Origin: JAMLIO01 sp031412575
GTDB lineage: Bacteria; Bdellovibrionota; Bdellovibrionia; Bdellovibrionales; UBA1609
Assembly: GCA_031412575.1 (NCBI GenBank)
Contig: JANODG010000142.1
Span: forward strand, 1-8,709
DNA: 8,709 nucleotides
Reading direction: 5' to 3'
In this document: positions 1 through 7,725 of the stretch, piece after piece
Layout: each line of letters starts with the position of its first letter
Position numbering within the stretch: the stretch's first letter is position 1
The notes under the pieces: model-generated
Told to the model about the DNA's origin: nothing
Databases searched by the model: none
The model's input: only the letters and a program-made list of their open reading frames with translations
Position numbers and translations under genes: made by a program

Positions 1-176
1 AAAATTTCAGACAATTTTACACTTGATTCATAAGGATCTTTCACATCTAGCTTTCCTGACTGCGCAAATAAAGCTTCTAAAAATATTGGCTCAACTGGAA
101 TCGGACTTTCTGCTGATACGTTAAAAACGACTGTAAGCGATCCAATAAGCGATAAACATAATACTAATTTTTTCAT
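1..176 (-). CDS. Exported small protein of unknown function, N-terminal part only
   Basis: This open frame starts at ATG 176-174 and runs off the left edge without a stop, giving 58 visible residues. The start is well supported: AAGGAGA lies just upstream (about 181-187) at normal spacing. The first 22 residues form a classical Sec signal peptide, with a KK n-region, a hydrophobic stretch (LVLCLSLIGSLTVVF) and a likely signal peptidase I site after V-S-A (residues 20-22). The mature part begins ESPIPVEPIFLEAL and is mildly acidic. I do not recognise a domain, and too little is visible to assign a function. It is probably periplasmic or cell-surface. It has its own promoter-like sequence at 203-231, so it is likely transcribed separately from the rhomboid gene upstream of it on the same strand. 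Confidence 0.8.
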   Translation of the reverse strand, partial: MKKLVLCLSLIGSLTVVFNVSAESPIPVEPIFLEALFAQSGKLDVKDPYESSVKLSEI

Positions 177-202
177 GAATTCTCCTTTTAATTGTTTCCT
201 TG

Positions 203-231
203 GGTATAGAGATATACCTATTTTTGTTCAA
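203..231 (-). promoter_or_regulatory. Candidate sigma70-type promoter with dyad over the -10
   Basis: Read on the minus strand, TTGAAC (231-226) is followed after exactly 17 bases by TATACC (208-203). This resembles -35 and -10 boxes placed about 27 bases before the start codon of the exported protein at 176. The -10 overlaps a perfect inverted repeat, GGTATA-GAGA-TATACC (203-218), where a repressor could block polymerase. The boxes and the dyad are seen directly; the regulatory role is inferred. Confidence 0.5.
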
Positions 232-346
232 CGAACGTTTAAGCTGTTTGTAATTCTTATGTAAACGACCAAAATTTTTTTAGCCTAGATCTATAGTTTC
301 GTTTTGACCTAACAATAATTAATTTTAATTTAATTTTAGAGATCAA

Positions 347-1495
347 TTAAAACTTGTTGATAGAACTCGGTTTAATCTTATTTTCGTTATAGTTTTCGCT
401 CAAGCCCCAAAAAATTCCTACAAGCGCCCCGCCGAAGTGAGCTGCGTGGGCTACTCCACTGGCATTAGGTGAATTGATTAAAGAAATAATTAAGAATTCG
501 TAACCGATCTTAATTATAAAAAGCCATTTGGCAGAAAACCTGAGCCATACAGGAAATACGACAAATAAAAATAAGACGCCGACTTTAGTGTGTGGAAATC
601 TAACCATATAGTAAGCCATAACACCAAATACACCTGCGCTTGCCCCAACCAAAGGCGTTGGCGCAGCCCCAACAAAAAACATATGAGTGAACACCCCGCC
701 AATGTGTGATAACAAAACAAGCCAAAGATAACTTAAACTACCGATGTCTTGCTCGACATCGTCGCCGAAGGTCATTAAAAAATACATGTTTCCTAAAATA
801 TGAAAAAAGCCAATGTGAAGAAAAAACGAACTGATTAGAGTCATACCTGAAGCTCTGAACGGATCTGCGGGCACAAAGCCCCAATTTGTGACTACTTCAA
901 TTAAACCTTCATTAGAGGTTAATATAAAAACACACACAGCCAACGCCGTTAAAAAGTAAGAGATAATCGGTAAGATTTGAACCAATGACGGTTTGATTTC
1001 AACAGGTAATCCCACAAGAGCTGGCAACCATTTCCATAACTCTTCGGGACCTTTATTTGACACAAAAGATTCGTGGGCGTTTTTTGACTTTTCAACATCA
1101 GATTGCATTTGGGCTAAAGAATTTGCGTAGTCTTTCATTTCCTCCGGCGTTAAGTTCACTTTTTTTCTTGAATCTTTGATGTTTTCAAAATCAATAATTT
1201 CGCCTTGATCTAACCATAACAAACGACATCGACGACAAATGTCGACCTCCAGATTAATATCATTTTCCAGATGCAAAATAGGTGTTAATATTTTGGTGCA
1301 ACTTGGGCAGGGTCTTTTGATAGAAATAAGGCTTGAGCTCATATCCCAAAGAGCCTGAGTCTCAGTTTCACCGATCACTTTTCTTAAAACTGGAAATGAA
1401 ATTAAATGGCCCTGACAGTTTCTACATCCCCAATAAGGAATGTCATTTTTTTCTTGTTTGGTTAACTTAAGAGCGCATTCAGGACATTGATACAT
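347..1495 (-). CDS. Rhomboid-family intramembrane serine protease with two N-terminal zinc ribbons
   Basis: This 382-residue protein is predicted to cut transmembrane substrates within the inner membrane. Residues 1-105 hold two short zinc-ribbon modules of the zf-TFIIB type. The first has Cys4/Cys7 and Cys24/Cys27; the second has Cys63/Cys66 and Cys87/Cys90 followed by LLWLDQGEI. A charged helical linker (about 110-150) leads to a multi-pass membrane domain. That domain starts at about residue 172 and carries the rhomboid signatures. HILGN (His232, Asn236) is the HxxxN oxyanion motif, GASAG contains the nucleophile Ser286, and AHFGGALVG contains the partner His353 in the HxxGxxxG pattern. 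All catalytic residues are present, so it is probably an active protease rather than an inactive rhomboid homologue. The ATG at 1495 is supported by AAGGTGGG (1509-1502), six bases upstream. The gene is divergent from the efflux operon. Its natural substrate cannot be read from the sequence. Confidence 0.92.
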   Translation of the reverse strand: MYQCPECALKLTKQEKNDIPYWGCRNCQGHLISFPVLRKVIGETETQALWDMSSSLISIKRPCPSCTKILTPILHLENDINLEVDICRRCRLLWLDQGEIIDFENIKDSRKKVNLTPEEMKDYANSLAQMQSDVEKSKNAHESFVSNKGPEELWKWLPALVGLPVEIKPSLVQILPIISYFLTALAVCVFILTSNEGLIEVVTNWGFVPADPFRASGMTLISSFFLHIGFFHILGNMYFLMTFGDDVEQDIGSLSYLWLVLLSHIGGVFTHMFFVGAAPTPLVGASAGVFGVMAYYMVRFPHTKVGVLFLFVVFPVWLRFSAKWLFIIKIGYEFLIISLINSPNASGVAHAAHFGGALVGIFWGLSENYNENKIKPSSINKF

Positions 1496-1549
1496 TAAAA
1501 ACCCACCTTAATCTAAATTCGATGCCAAATTAAATTTCCAGAACGCAAA

Positions 1550-1574
1550 ACATCATTGATGTCGACAGAATCTG
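1550..1574. repeat. Three abutting palindromes in the divergent spacer
   Basis: Three short perfect dyads follow one another: ACATCA-T-TGATGT (1550-1562), TGTCGACA (1560-1567) and CAGA-A-TCTG (1566-1574). They sit in the 143-base spacer between the divergent rhomboid and efflux genes. This is a natural position for an operator controlling one or both transcripts. No regulator gene lies next to them, and I do not recognise the motif. Confidence 0.4.
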
Positions 1575-1581
1575 TAAACCA

Positions 1582-1610
1582 ATTTAAAGTGTTTAATAGA
1601 CCCTAATCAA
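1582..1610 (-). promoter_or_regulatory. Possible promoter for the rhomboid gene
   Basis: On the minus strand TTGATT (1610-1605) is followed after 17 bases by TTAAAT (1587-1582), a fair match to -35 and -10 boxes. Transcription would start near 1575, right at the palindrome cluster 1550-1574, leaving a leader of about 80 bases. In AT-rich DNA such matches occur by chance, so this is tentative. Confidence 0.3.
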
Positions 1611-1638
1611 ACTTTTTTAATCCCATTAAGGTTAATCT

Positions 1639-3267
1639 ATGATCCGGAAAAATTGCAGTTCTTTTTTGAATTTCAAAATTCTAAGACGAAATTATGTTTT
1701 GATCTTAATCCTCAATCTTTCAATCATAAATTTTGGCCATGCCGAAAACTCTAAAAGAACGGATTTTAAAAATTGGCCAACAGAGGCTGTGGACTATTTA
1801 AATCAGCTTCCAAATCAAGAAATCACTTTGGAATTCATCGTTGGAAAAGCAATTGCTGATTCTGATGTCTTTCAATTGCATAAAGCTGATTACTTCCGAG
1901 GACAAGCAGCGTATTTGTCAGCAATAGCGGCTGAAGATTTTGTACTACAAAGTGCAGTGTCTTATACAGACAATCAAAACGAACCTGTGGTGCCACAGTT
2001 TATGGCGACATCCACTAAAGGTTGGAATGCCCAAGTTGGTTTCGAAAAATTTTTAAATACAGGCACAATTGTCACTGGGGGGCTTTCACACTCTTCACAA
2101 AAATTAGGATTTCTGACCATTCCAAACGTCGAGTATCAAGAAAGTCGACTGAACTTAGGAATAAATCAAAGTCTTCTATCTGATTTTGGCGGTGCCAGTT
2201 ATAGAAATTTAAAAAAATCTTCTTTCAAATCAAGTAAAGCCAGTGAGTTTTTAGTTTTAGGTCGAATCGAAGACTCAATCTTAGAAACTATTTCGTTTTA
2301 CTATAATGCTTGGCTTAAACAAAAAATACTGAAAAATTTAAAAGACAGTTTAGCCCGGAGACAAACCTTAAATTCTATTCTGCAAAATCAAAACAAAAAA
2401 GGACTTATCGAAAGCTCTGACGCCCTTCAAACGGAAGGTTTAGTTTTAAATAATCAAGCCGAGCTTGAAACAAACCGCCAAGAACTTCAAAGTATGTGGG
2501 AGCAATTGGTGATTCAACTTAAACTCCCCGTATCTTTCTTAGAAGTCCCTGCTGACGAAATTCCAATCATTTTGGATAGTCCTGAACCTGGCGCAACGCA
2601 ATCGTGCACGGCTTTAAAATTTGCTGACCTAGAGAAGCTGTCTTCGTCCTTACAGCAAGCTCAAAATGCAGTCGAAGCCGCTGAAAAAAGGTATCAGGGT
2701 CTTCTTCCTAAACTTAGACCCGATCTTAGACTTCAAGCTAATTTTTCAGCCAATGGAATTGATATAGACTCTGACGAGACCTTGCAAGAGGTCGGCGAAT
2801 TTTCAAATCCAAGTGTGAATGTGGGGTTATCGCTAAATTTTCCCATCCAAAATAGTCAGGCCAAGTCCCAGCTGATCTTTGCGCAAATAGAATCTTCGCA
2901 AGCTAAAACCAACTTAAGTATGGTGAAAAATAATTTAGAAGTGCGCTGGCGCATTCTTTGTAATGATTTAAAACAAAAAATTGCCAATAGAGACAGATAC
3001 GAAAAGATAAACAAAACAAATTTTAAACGTGTGAACTTAGACAATCGAAGATTCAAACTGGGCCGAATTAAGGCTTTTCAGTGGGTCCAAACCGAAGATG
3101 ATGAAGCCGCTTCGTATTTAAAACTTCAACAGTCTGAAGTCGAAGTTCGACTCACAGCTTGGGAAATAGAAAAATTATCTGGCAAAATGGCCAAACAAAT
3201 AAAAGCTATAGTGCAAAATTCGCTAGATCAAATTCAAAATCCAGAAAAGTTACAAAAAATTCAGTAA
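1639..3267 (+). CDS. TolC-type outer-membrane factor of an efflux system
   Basis: This 542-residue protein is predicted to form the outer-membrane channel and periplasmic tunnel of a tripartite exporter. A signal peptide is evident: basic residues K/RR up to residue 17, a hydrophobic core VLILILNLSII, and a probable cleavage after G-H-A (residue 35). The mature protein shows the duplicated layout of the family. Two beta-rich segments (about 102-190 and 362-405) alternate with long, Lys/Gln/Glu-rich helical stretches (about 200-295 and 405-525) that have coiled-coil character. The last helical part contains RRFKLGRIKAFQWVQ and later a Leu-rich run, typical of the second TolC repeat. The length fits the family, though it is slightly long at both ends. 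A modest AAGGT (1628-1632) precedes the ATG by six bases. The RND gene follows 9 bases after the stop, so the two are co-transcribed. The call rests on overall architecture plus this neighbour; sequence motifs in the family are weak. Confidence 0.85.
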   Translation: MIRKNCSSFLNFKILRRNYVLILILNLSIINFGHAENSKRTDFKNWPTEAVDYLNQLPNQEITLEFIVGKAIADSDVFQLHKADYFRGQAAYLSAIAAEDFVLQSAVSYTDNQNEPVVPQFMATSTKGWNAQVGFEKFLNTGTIVTGGLSHSSQKLGFLTIPNVEYQESRLNLGINQSLLSDFGGASYRNLKKSSFKSSKASEFLVLGRIEDSILETISFYYNAWLKQKILKNLKDSLARRQTLNSILQNQNKKGLIESSDALQTEGLVLNNQAELETNRQELQSMWEQLVIQLKLPVSFLEVPADEIPIILDSPEPGATQSCTALKFADLEKLSSSLQQAQNAVEAAEKRYQGLLPKLRPDLRLQANFSANGIDIDSDETLQEVGEFSNPSVNVGLSLNFPIQNSQAKSQLIFAQIESSQAKTNLSMVKNNLEVRWRILCNDLKQKIANRDRYEKINKTNFKRVNLDNRRFKLGRIKAFQWVQTEDDEAASYLKLQQSEVEVRLTAWEIEKLSGKMAKQIKAIVQNSLDQIQNPEKLQKIQ

Positions 3268-3276
3268 GGGTCCATC

Positions 3277-6200
3277 ATGAATAAACTCATTGAAATTTTC
3301 GCAAGACAAAAAATATTCCCAGAGCTAATTACAATATTAGTCATCGTAGGTGGACTTTTTGCCTTATCAAATATACGTCGGGAATCCTTCCCCAATGTCG
3401 AATTCGACACTGTGTTGATCACAACAATTTATCCAGGCGCTTCACCTAAAGAAGTCGAGCGTTTAATATCCTCGCCTCTGGAGGAAGATTTCAGAGAAAT
3501 CAATGGTATTAAAAAAATGTTTTCTGTGTCCGTCGAAAGCCGAAGCGAAATCATAATTCAGGTGGACTCGGACCAAGCCACTACAGATGAAGTTAATGAT
3601 GACATTCAACTTATCCTAGATCGATTCCAAGACATTCCTGAAGACGCTGAAGATCCAATCGTAACTGTTTTAGAATCAAAAATTCAGCCGGTTGTAGAAC
3701 TTGCTGTCAGCGGTGATATGGATCCTACTGAGCTAAAAAATATTGCTAAATACATCGAACGAGAAACCGAACGCATACCGGAAGTCTCTAGTGTCAGTAT
3801 CGCAGGTGAGAAAAAATACGAATACCGTATAGAAATCGATATGACTAAACTTTCTAAAAATGATATTTCTCTTCAAGAGATTTTGTTTGCTCTTAAAGAA
3901 ACTAATGTCACCGTACCTGCTGGTGATTTTACGATTCCAGATCCTAAGGGTGTGTCCACAGAGATGGTCGTTCGAACGACCGGTGAATTTCAAGATATTG
4001 ATGACATTAAGAATTTAGTTTTAAAAACAAATGATTTAGGACAATCAATAAAGCTTTCTGATCTTGCAGAAATTTCATTTACTTTGGCAGATTCGAACAT
4101 CAGTTACCGAGCCGCTGGAAAAAGCAGTTTAAGGCTTATCATTAAGAAAAAAGAAAAGTCTGATGCTATAAATCTAGTAAATAACTTAAAAGAATCCGTT
4201 GAAAAACTAAAAAAGTCCCCAAGACTTAAAGACATCAAAATAGATTTTATTAACGACACATCTTACTATATTAGAAATCGTTTGAATATTTTAACAGGTA
4301 ACTTGGTTGTTGGACTTTTGCTTGTTCTTGGAATTTTAAGTTTATTTCTGCCCTTTAAATTAGCCTTGATCGTTTCCATGGGAATTCCTTTTTCATTTTT
4401 GGCCACTATTTGGGTTTTTCAATATTTAGGATTTAGTTTAAATCTTATCAGCGTGATGGGATTAATCATTGTTGTTGGAATGTTAGTCGATGACGCCATC
4501 GTGATCATAGAAAACTCTTACCGGTATTTACAAGAAGGCATGGAACCCACAGAGGCGGCAATTAAAGGCGCCCAGACGATTTGGAAAGCAGTGTTTGCAT
4601 CGGTGATGACAACCGTCCTTGCGTTCTGGCCTATGACCATGATCACCGGGATTTTCGGTAAATTTGTAATGTTCATACCCTACGCTGTAATCATCGCTTT
4701 ACTTATGAGTATGGCCGAGGCCTATTTTATTTTACCATCCCACTTTGCAAGATGGGTTGGTGACATTAAGAATTATAAACCGCCAAAATTTAAACAAAGA
4801 TTTGAAGTCTATTGGAAAAAATTCGTATCGGGCTATGTTAGCCTTCTAACAATTTCGATTTCTAGAAAAAGAAGATATTTTGTTTTGTCGGGATTTATTT
4901 TATTTTTCATTGTTTCCGTCATCTTTTCTGCGAAGAATTTAAAATTTATTTTATTTCCACCAGATGGTATCGAAGCCTTCGTCATTAAATTCGAATCTCC
5001 AAGAGGTTCCACTTTAGCTCAAACCGAGCTTCTAACTCTCCCGATAGAAAAAGAAATACTAAAGATTCCACCAGAAGAGTTGATGAACTACATTATTTCC
5101 GTAGGCGAACATAACACCAACGGAGATCCTGCAGGAACAAAACGTGGAACCAATTATGCTCAAGCTTTGATTTTTTTGACTCCCGAAAATTTAAGAGACC
5201 GTGTGGCCAACACAATCATTGAAGATCTTAAAGCTAGAATTGGACAACCAAAAAATTTAAAAGTAATTTTCACCCGAGTAAATCCGGGACCACCTGTAGG
5301 TAGCCCCGTTAACATTGGAATTCGCGGGGAAAGTTTTGAAGAAATTAACGCGGCCTTGGAAGAGATAAAAGCAGAAGTTGCAACATGGCCTGGGGTTAAA
5401 GATCTAGATTCTAACTATAAGCTTGCGAAGGACGAAAGAGTTTTAAAATATAAACCTAGTGAGGCCTCGTTGGCTGGGATTACGGTGCAAACGATCGGTA
5501 CAAATGTTCGTGCCCTTTACGAGGGTGTTGTTGCGACGACAATGCGCGGAGCGGATGAAGAAATCGATGTTAGAGTGACTTTTAAAGAAGATCAAAAGTC
5601 GTTAGATTTACTTTCAAAGCTTAAAATTTCAAGTTCTAGAGGTGTGCTCGTTCCTTTAAATCAAATCACGGATATAGAAGAAAGTGTTGGGATCGAATCC
5701 ATCTATCACGAAGAAGCTGATCGCCAATTTACAATTTCAGGTGATGTAGACACAAAAGTAATAACAGCACTTGAAGTTTCGACAAAAGCTAAAAAATGGA
5801 TTGATGAAAATATTCAAGGTAAGTACCCCAATTTAACTTTTGTTTTCGGCGGTGAAAATGAAGACACCGATGAAAGCTTAGGTTCATTGAAAAAAACGTT
5901 TTTGCTGGCCCTGTTTTTAATATTTTTCATTCTCATTTTAACTTTCGAAAATTTCTACCAGCCATTTCTAATTCTATCGGCTATACCATTAGGTGTTGTC
6001 TCTGTTTTACTAACATTAATCATTCATAATAAACCTATTAGCTTTATGGCCATGCTGGGGATAATTGCCCTTGCAGGCGTAATTGTGAATAACGCCATTG
6101 TATTTATTGATTTTGTAAATGAAGGCCGAAATGATGGACTTACACCAGAGCAGTCCGTCATTCGAGCTGGCGAACTTAGACTTAGAGCAGTATTCTTAAC

Positions 6201-6390
6201 AACAACAACCACTGTTCTTGGTCTGTTGCCAACGGCTTATGGTATTGGGGGCTTGGATAAGTTTGTAGTCCCCATAGCTTTAAGTTTAGGCTGGGGACTT
6301 CTAATTGGTTCAATTATGGTGATGTTCTTTATTCCAACTTTAATTATTGTAGTAGAAGATTTAAGAAGCTGGATTTTCAAGAAAACTTAA
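3277..6390 (+). CDS. RND-family efflux permease, HAE-1-like inner-membrane pump
   Basis: This 1037-residue protein is a full-length proton-driven RND transporter that would export substrates through the outer-membrane factor encoded just upstream. TM1 spans about residues 14-33. The first periplasmic porter/docking loop covers about 34-337, TM2-6 about 341-487, TM7 about 534-551, the second periplasmic loop about 552-872, and TM8-12 about 873-1025. The TM4 proton-relay motif GMLVDDAIVIIEN carries Asp405 and Asp406, as in drug-type RND pumps; heavy-metal pumps instead tend to show a DGAVVMVEN-like motif. In TM10 the position of the AcrB relay lysine is Asn938 (GVIVNNAIVFIDF). GPPVGSPVNI (671-680) is a family-typical porter-domain signature. 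The Shine-Dalgarno AAGGG (3266-3270) overlaps the stop of the previous gene, indicating translational linkage. No adaptor gene is adjacent. The last 30 bases overlap the end of the convergent gene. The substrate is unknown. Confidence 0.95.
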   Translation: MNKLIEIFARQKIFPELITILVIVGGLFALSNIRRESFPNVEFDTVLITTIYPGASPKEVERLISSPLEEDFREINGIKKMFSVSVESRSEIIIQVDSDQATTDEVNDDIQLILDRFQDIPEDAEDPIVTVLESKIQPVVELAVSGDMDPTELKNIAKYIERETERIPEVSSVSIAGEKKYEYRIEIDMTKLSKNDISLQEILFALKETNVTVPAGDFTIPDPKGVSTEMVVRTTGEFQDIDDIKNLVLKTNDLGQSIKLSDLAEISFTLADSNISYRAAGKSSLRLIIKKKEKSDAINLVNNLKESVEKLKKSPRLKDIKIDFINDTSYYIRNRLNILTGNLVVGLLLVLGILSLFLPFKLALIVSMGIPFSFLATIWVFQYLGFSLNLISVMGLIIVVGMLVDDAIVIIENSYRYLQEGMEPTEAAIKGAQTIWKAVFASVMTTVLAFWPMTMITGIFGKFVMFIPYAVIIALLMSMAEAYFILPSHFARWVGDIKNYKPPKFKQRFEVYWKKFVSGYVSLLTISISRKRRYFVLSGFILFFIVSVIFSAKNLKFILFPPDGIEAFVIKFESPRGSTLAQTELLTLPIEKEILKIPPEELMNYIISVGEHNTNGDPAGTKRGTNYAQALIFLTPENLRDRVANTIIEDLKARIGQPKNLKVIFTRVNPGPPVGSPVNIGIRGESFEEINAALEEIKAEVATWPGVKDLDSNYKLAKDERVLKYKPSEASLAGITVQTIGTNVRALYEGVVATTMRGADEEIDVRVTFKEDQKSLDLLSKLKISSSRGVLVPLNQITDIEESVGIESIYHEEADRQFTISGDVDTKVITALEVSTKAKKWIDENIQGKYPNLTFVFGGENEDTDESLGSLKKTFLLALFLIFFILILTFENFYQPFLILSAIPLGVVSVLLTLIIHNKPISFMAMLGIIALAGVIVNNAIVFIDFVNEGRNDGLTPEQSVIRAGELRLRAVFLTTTTTVLGLLPTAYGIGGLDKFVVPIALSLGWGLLIGSIMVMFFIPTLIIVVEDLRSWIFKKT

Positions 6391-7725
6391 ACATTGATTA
6401 ACACTTGAGGACGCTTTTGACCCTTGAAGTGTTGAATCAATTTTTATCACTGGATATTGATATTGTTCGATCATAAGGATTTTCATAATCTCGTTTGGAT
6501 CTTGAGCCGCCAAAATTTCTGGAACTATGACCTCTAATCGTTCTGACCTTAAAGTAAAAGGCATTTGTGCTAAGGATCTTAAGACAGAAGCTGTAGAATC
6601 GATGCCCTTAACTTCATCTTTTTGCAAATTCACAAACATGTTTTTTAAATAACGAATCAATACGTTTGGATTCACTTTCACACTGTCATCGATCATTAGA
6701 TACGTAATTTCGGTTTCGGTTCGCTCTAAATCAAACCAAATGTAACCTTTCTTAAGCTTTGGTAAAACTCTATTTATATTTTCCGAACTTAAAGGAATTC
6801 GATATTGGTCACCCACCTTTGGGTTAGCTATCAACTGATATGTGACGTAGGATTCTGTACTTTGATCAGGAATAATTATCCACTGAGTGTCTTTGGATCT
6901 GTAAGGAATTTTGTAATCTTGGGGAAGCTGAATGAATTCACCAACCTCATAATTCTTTAATTCTAATAGTTCAGCTAACTGTTGTTGTCCGTAGATTTGA
7001 ATAATTTTATCTGGTACGCTTCCACTTGAACTGATTTTAAGTTTACTGATTTTTTGTAAGCTACTTTCTGAATTCGACATTTTTACAGTTATTTGAAAGT
7101 CTTTGATATCGCCAACTAAAAAATCGTTATTTTCAGTATCAATCAAAAGGCCTTTGTTAGATAAGTCTCGAAGAACAGCAGTCAAATTTATTCTTTGGTG
7201 AGTTCTAAAATTATCTTCATCCAAAATAAACTTCGCAGAGCTGTTTTCCGGCTTTTCAATTTCAATCATCGGAAGTAAAGCAGTCGGTAAATTGTGAAAC
7301 CCAAAATGGGCATTACCAAGTCCAACGGTATCGATCCGAAAGCCTTGTATGACGTGCTCAAAACTGAATACAAATTCGTTTCGAGTCGGATTATGATCCA
7401 TTTCTACAATCAAATGCACGTCACCTTCACTGACTTCATAACCTAAACTTACATTTAAACTTGGATCCAAATAAAAAAGCATAGCTGCTAAATCTGGCTT
7501 CGAAGCTTTGGCATCATCGGCATTAACTTTAGGTGAAGCGGTAGAGGTCACAGACTCTTTTTGAGCTTCAGGCTTAGAAGTCTCTTTCGGTTGAGCATCA
7601 GCTTGCTCTTTGGATATTGGTTTATTTTCATTAGCTGGAGTCGGAACTTCAACTGCAAGCAAAGTCGTGAATGACAAATTTAAAAGAATAAAAAAAACGG
7701 ATTGAATTTTAGATGAAATTTTCAT
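6361..7725 (-). CDS. Exported periplasmic protein of unknown function with Lys/Glu/Ala/Pro-rich linker
   Basis: I chose the ATG at 7725 (454 residues) over the in-frame ATG at 7740. The G-run (7734-7729) that serves as ribosome binding site lies between the two, and only the shorter form starts with a clean signal peptide. That peptide has an MKISSK n-region, the core VFFILLNLSFTTLL, and a likely cleavage after Ala24. Residues 26-78 form a low-complexity Pro/Lys/Glu/Ala/Ser linker, probably disordered. From about residue 80 to 430 the chain alternates short hydrophobic and charged stretches and looks like mixed beta-rich globular domains. Examples are FVFSFEHVIQGFRI, YIWFDLERTETEITYLMIDD and LEVIVPEILAAQDPNEIMKIL. 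There is no lipobox, no further membrane segment, and no motif I recognise. The C-terminal tail (about 431-454) is Ser-rich and is encoded across the terminator of the opposing operon. A Fur-box-like site and a promoter precede it, suggesting metal-responsive control. The reading frame is confident; the function is unknown. Confidence 0.8.
   Translation of the reverse strand: MKISSKIQSVFFILLNLSFTTLLAVEVPTPANENKPISKEQADAQPKETSKPEAQKESVTSTASPKVNADDAKASKPDLAAMLFYLDPSLNVSLGYEVSEGDVHLIVEMDHNPTRNEFVFSFEHVIQGFRIDTVGLGNAHFGFHNLPTALLPMIEIEKPENSSAKFILDEDNFRTHQRINLTAVLRDLSNKGLLIDTENNDFLVGDIKDFQITVKMSNSESSLQKISKLKISSSGSVPDKIIQIYGQQQLAELLELKNYEVGEFIQLPQDYKIPYRSKDTQWIIIPDQSTESYVTYQLIANPKVGDQYRIPLSSENINRVLPKLKKGYIWFDLERTETEITYLMIDDSVKVNPNVLIRYLKNMFVNLQKDEVKGIDSTASVLRSLAQMPFTLRSERLEVIVPEILAAQDPNEIMKILMIEQYQYPVIKIDSTLQGSKASSSVNQCLSFLENPAS
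6393..6445 (+). terminator. Intrinsic terminator of the efflux operon
   Basis: Left arm ATTGATTAACACTT (6393-6406) pairs with right arm AAGTGTTGAATCAAT (6427-6441), leaving a single bulged G at 6434. Beyond one G/G mismatch, AGG (6408-6410) can pair with bases 6422-6425. The stem is followed directly by a T-run (6441-6445). It begins two bases after the stop codon of the RND gene, so it should end that transcript. It lies inside the coding sequence of the convergent minus-strand gene. On the minus strand the hairpin is followed by the looser T-rich TGTTTAAGTTTTC, so weak two-way action is possible. Confidence 0.75.

Noticed and set aside
256..280. Weak hairpin (GGCTAAAA / TTTTGGTC on the minus strand) as terminator of the rhomboid gene
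   Set aside because: The stem depends on A-T and G-U pairs, and no T-run follows it.
311..340. Very AT-rich, repeat-like stretch as a possible origin or regulatory array
   Set aside because: It is short, has no regular unit or DnaA-box pattern, and fits ordinary AT-rich intergenic DNA.
1592..1621. TTAATA, 17 bases, TTTAAT as promoter of the efflux operon
   Set aside because: The transcript would start inside or just before the ribosome binding site, leaving about ten leader bases. The match is of the kind AT-rich DNA gives by chance. No convincing plus-strand promoter was found in the spacer.
3733..3993. Open frame on the minus strand inside the RND gene
   Set aside because: It is antisense to a strongly conserved protein, has no ribosome binding site, and its product looks like a random shadow.
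6199..6211. ACAACAACAACC triplet repeat
   Set aside because: It encodes the run of threonines in the conserved TM11 region of RND pumps, so coding explains it.
3277..6390. Heavy-metal (CusA/CzcA-type) RND pump
   Set aside because: TM4 reads VDDAIVIIEN as in drug-type pumps, and no methionine pairs or other metal-site signature is evident.
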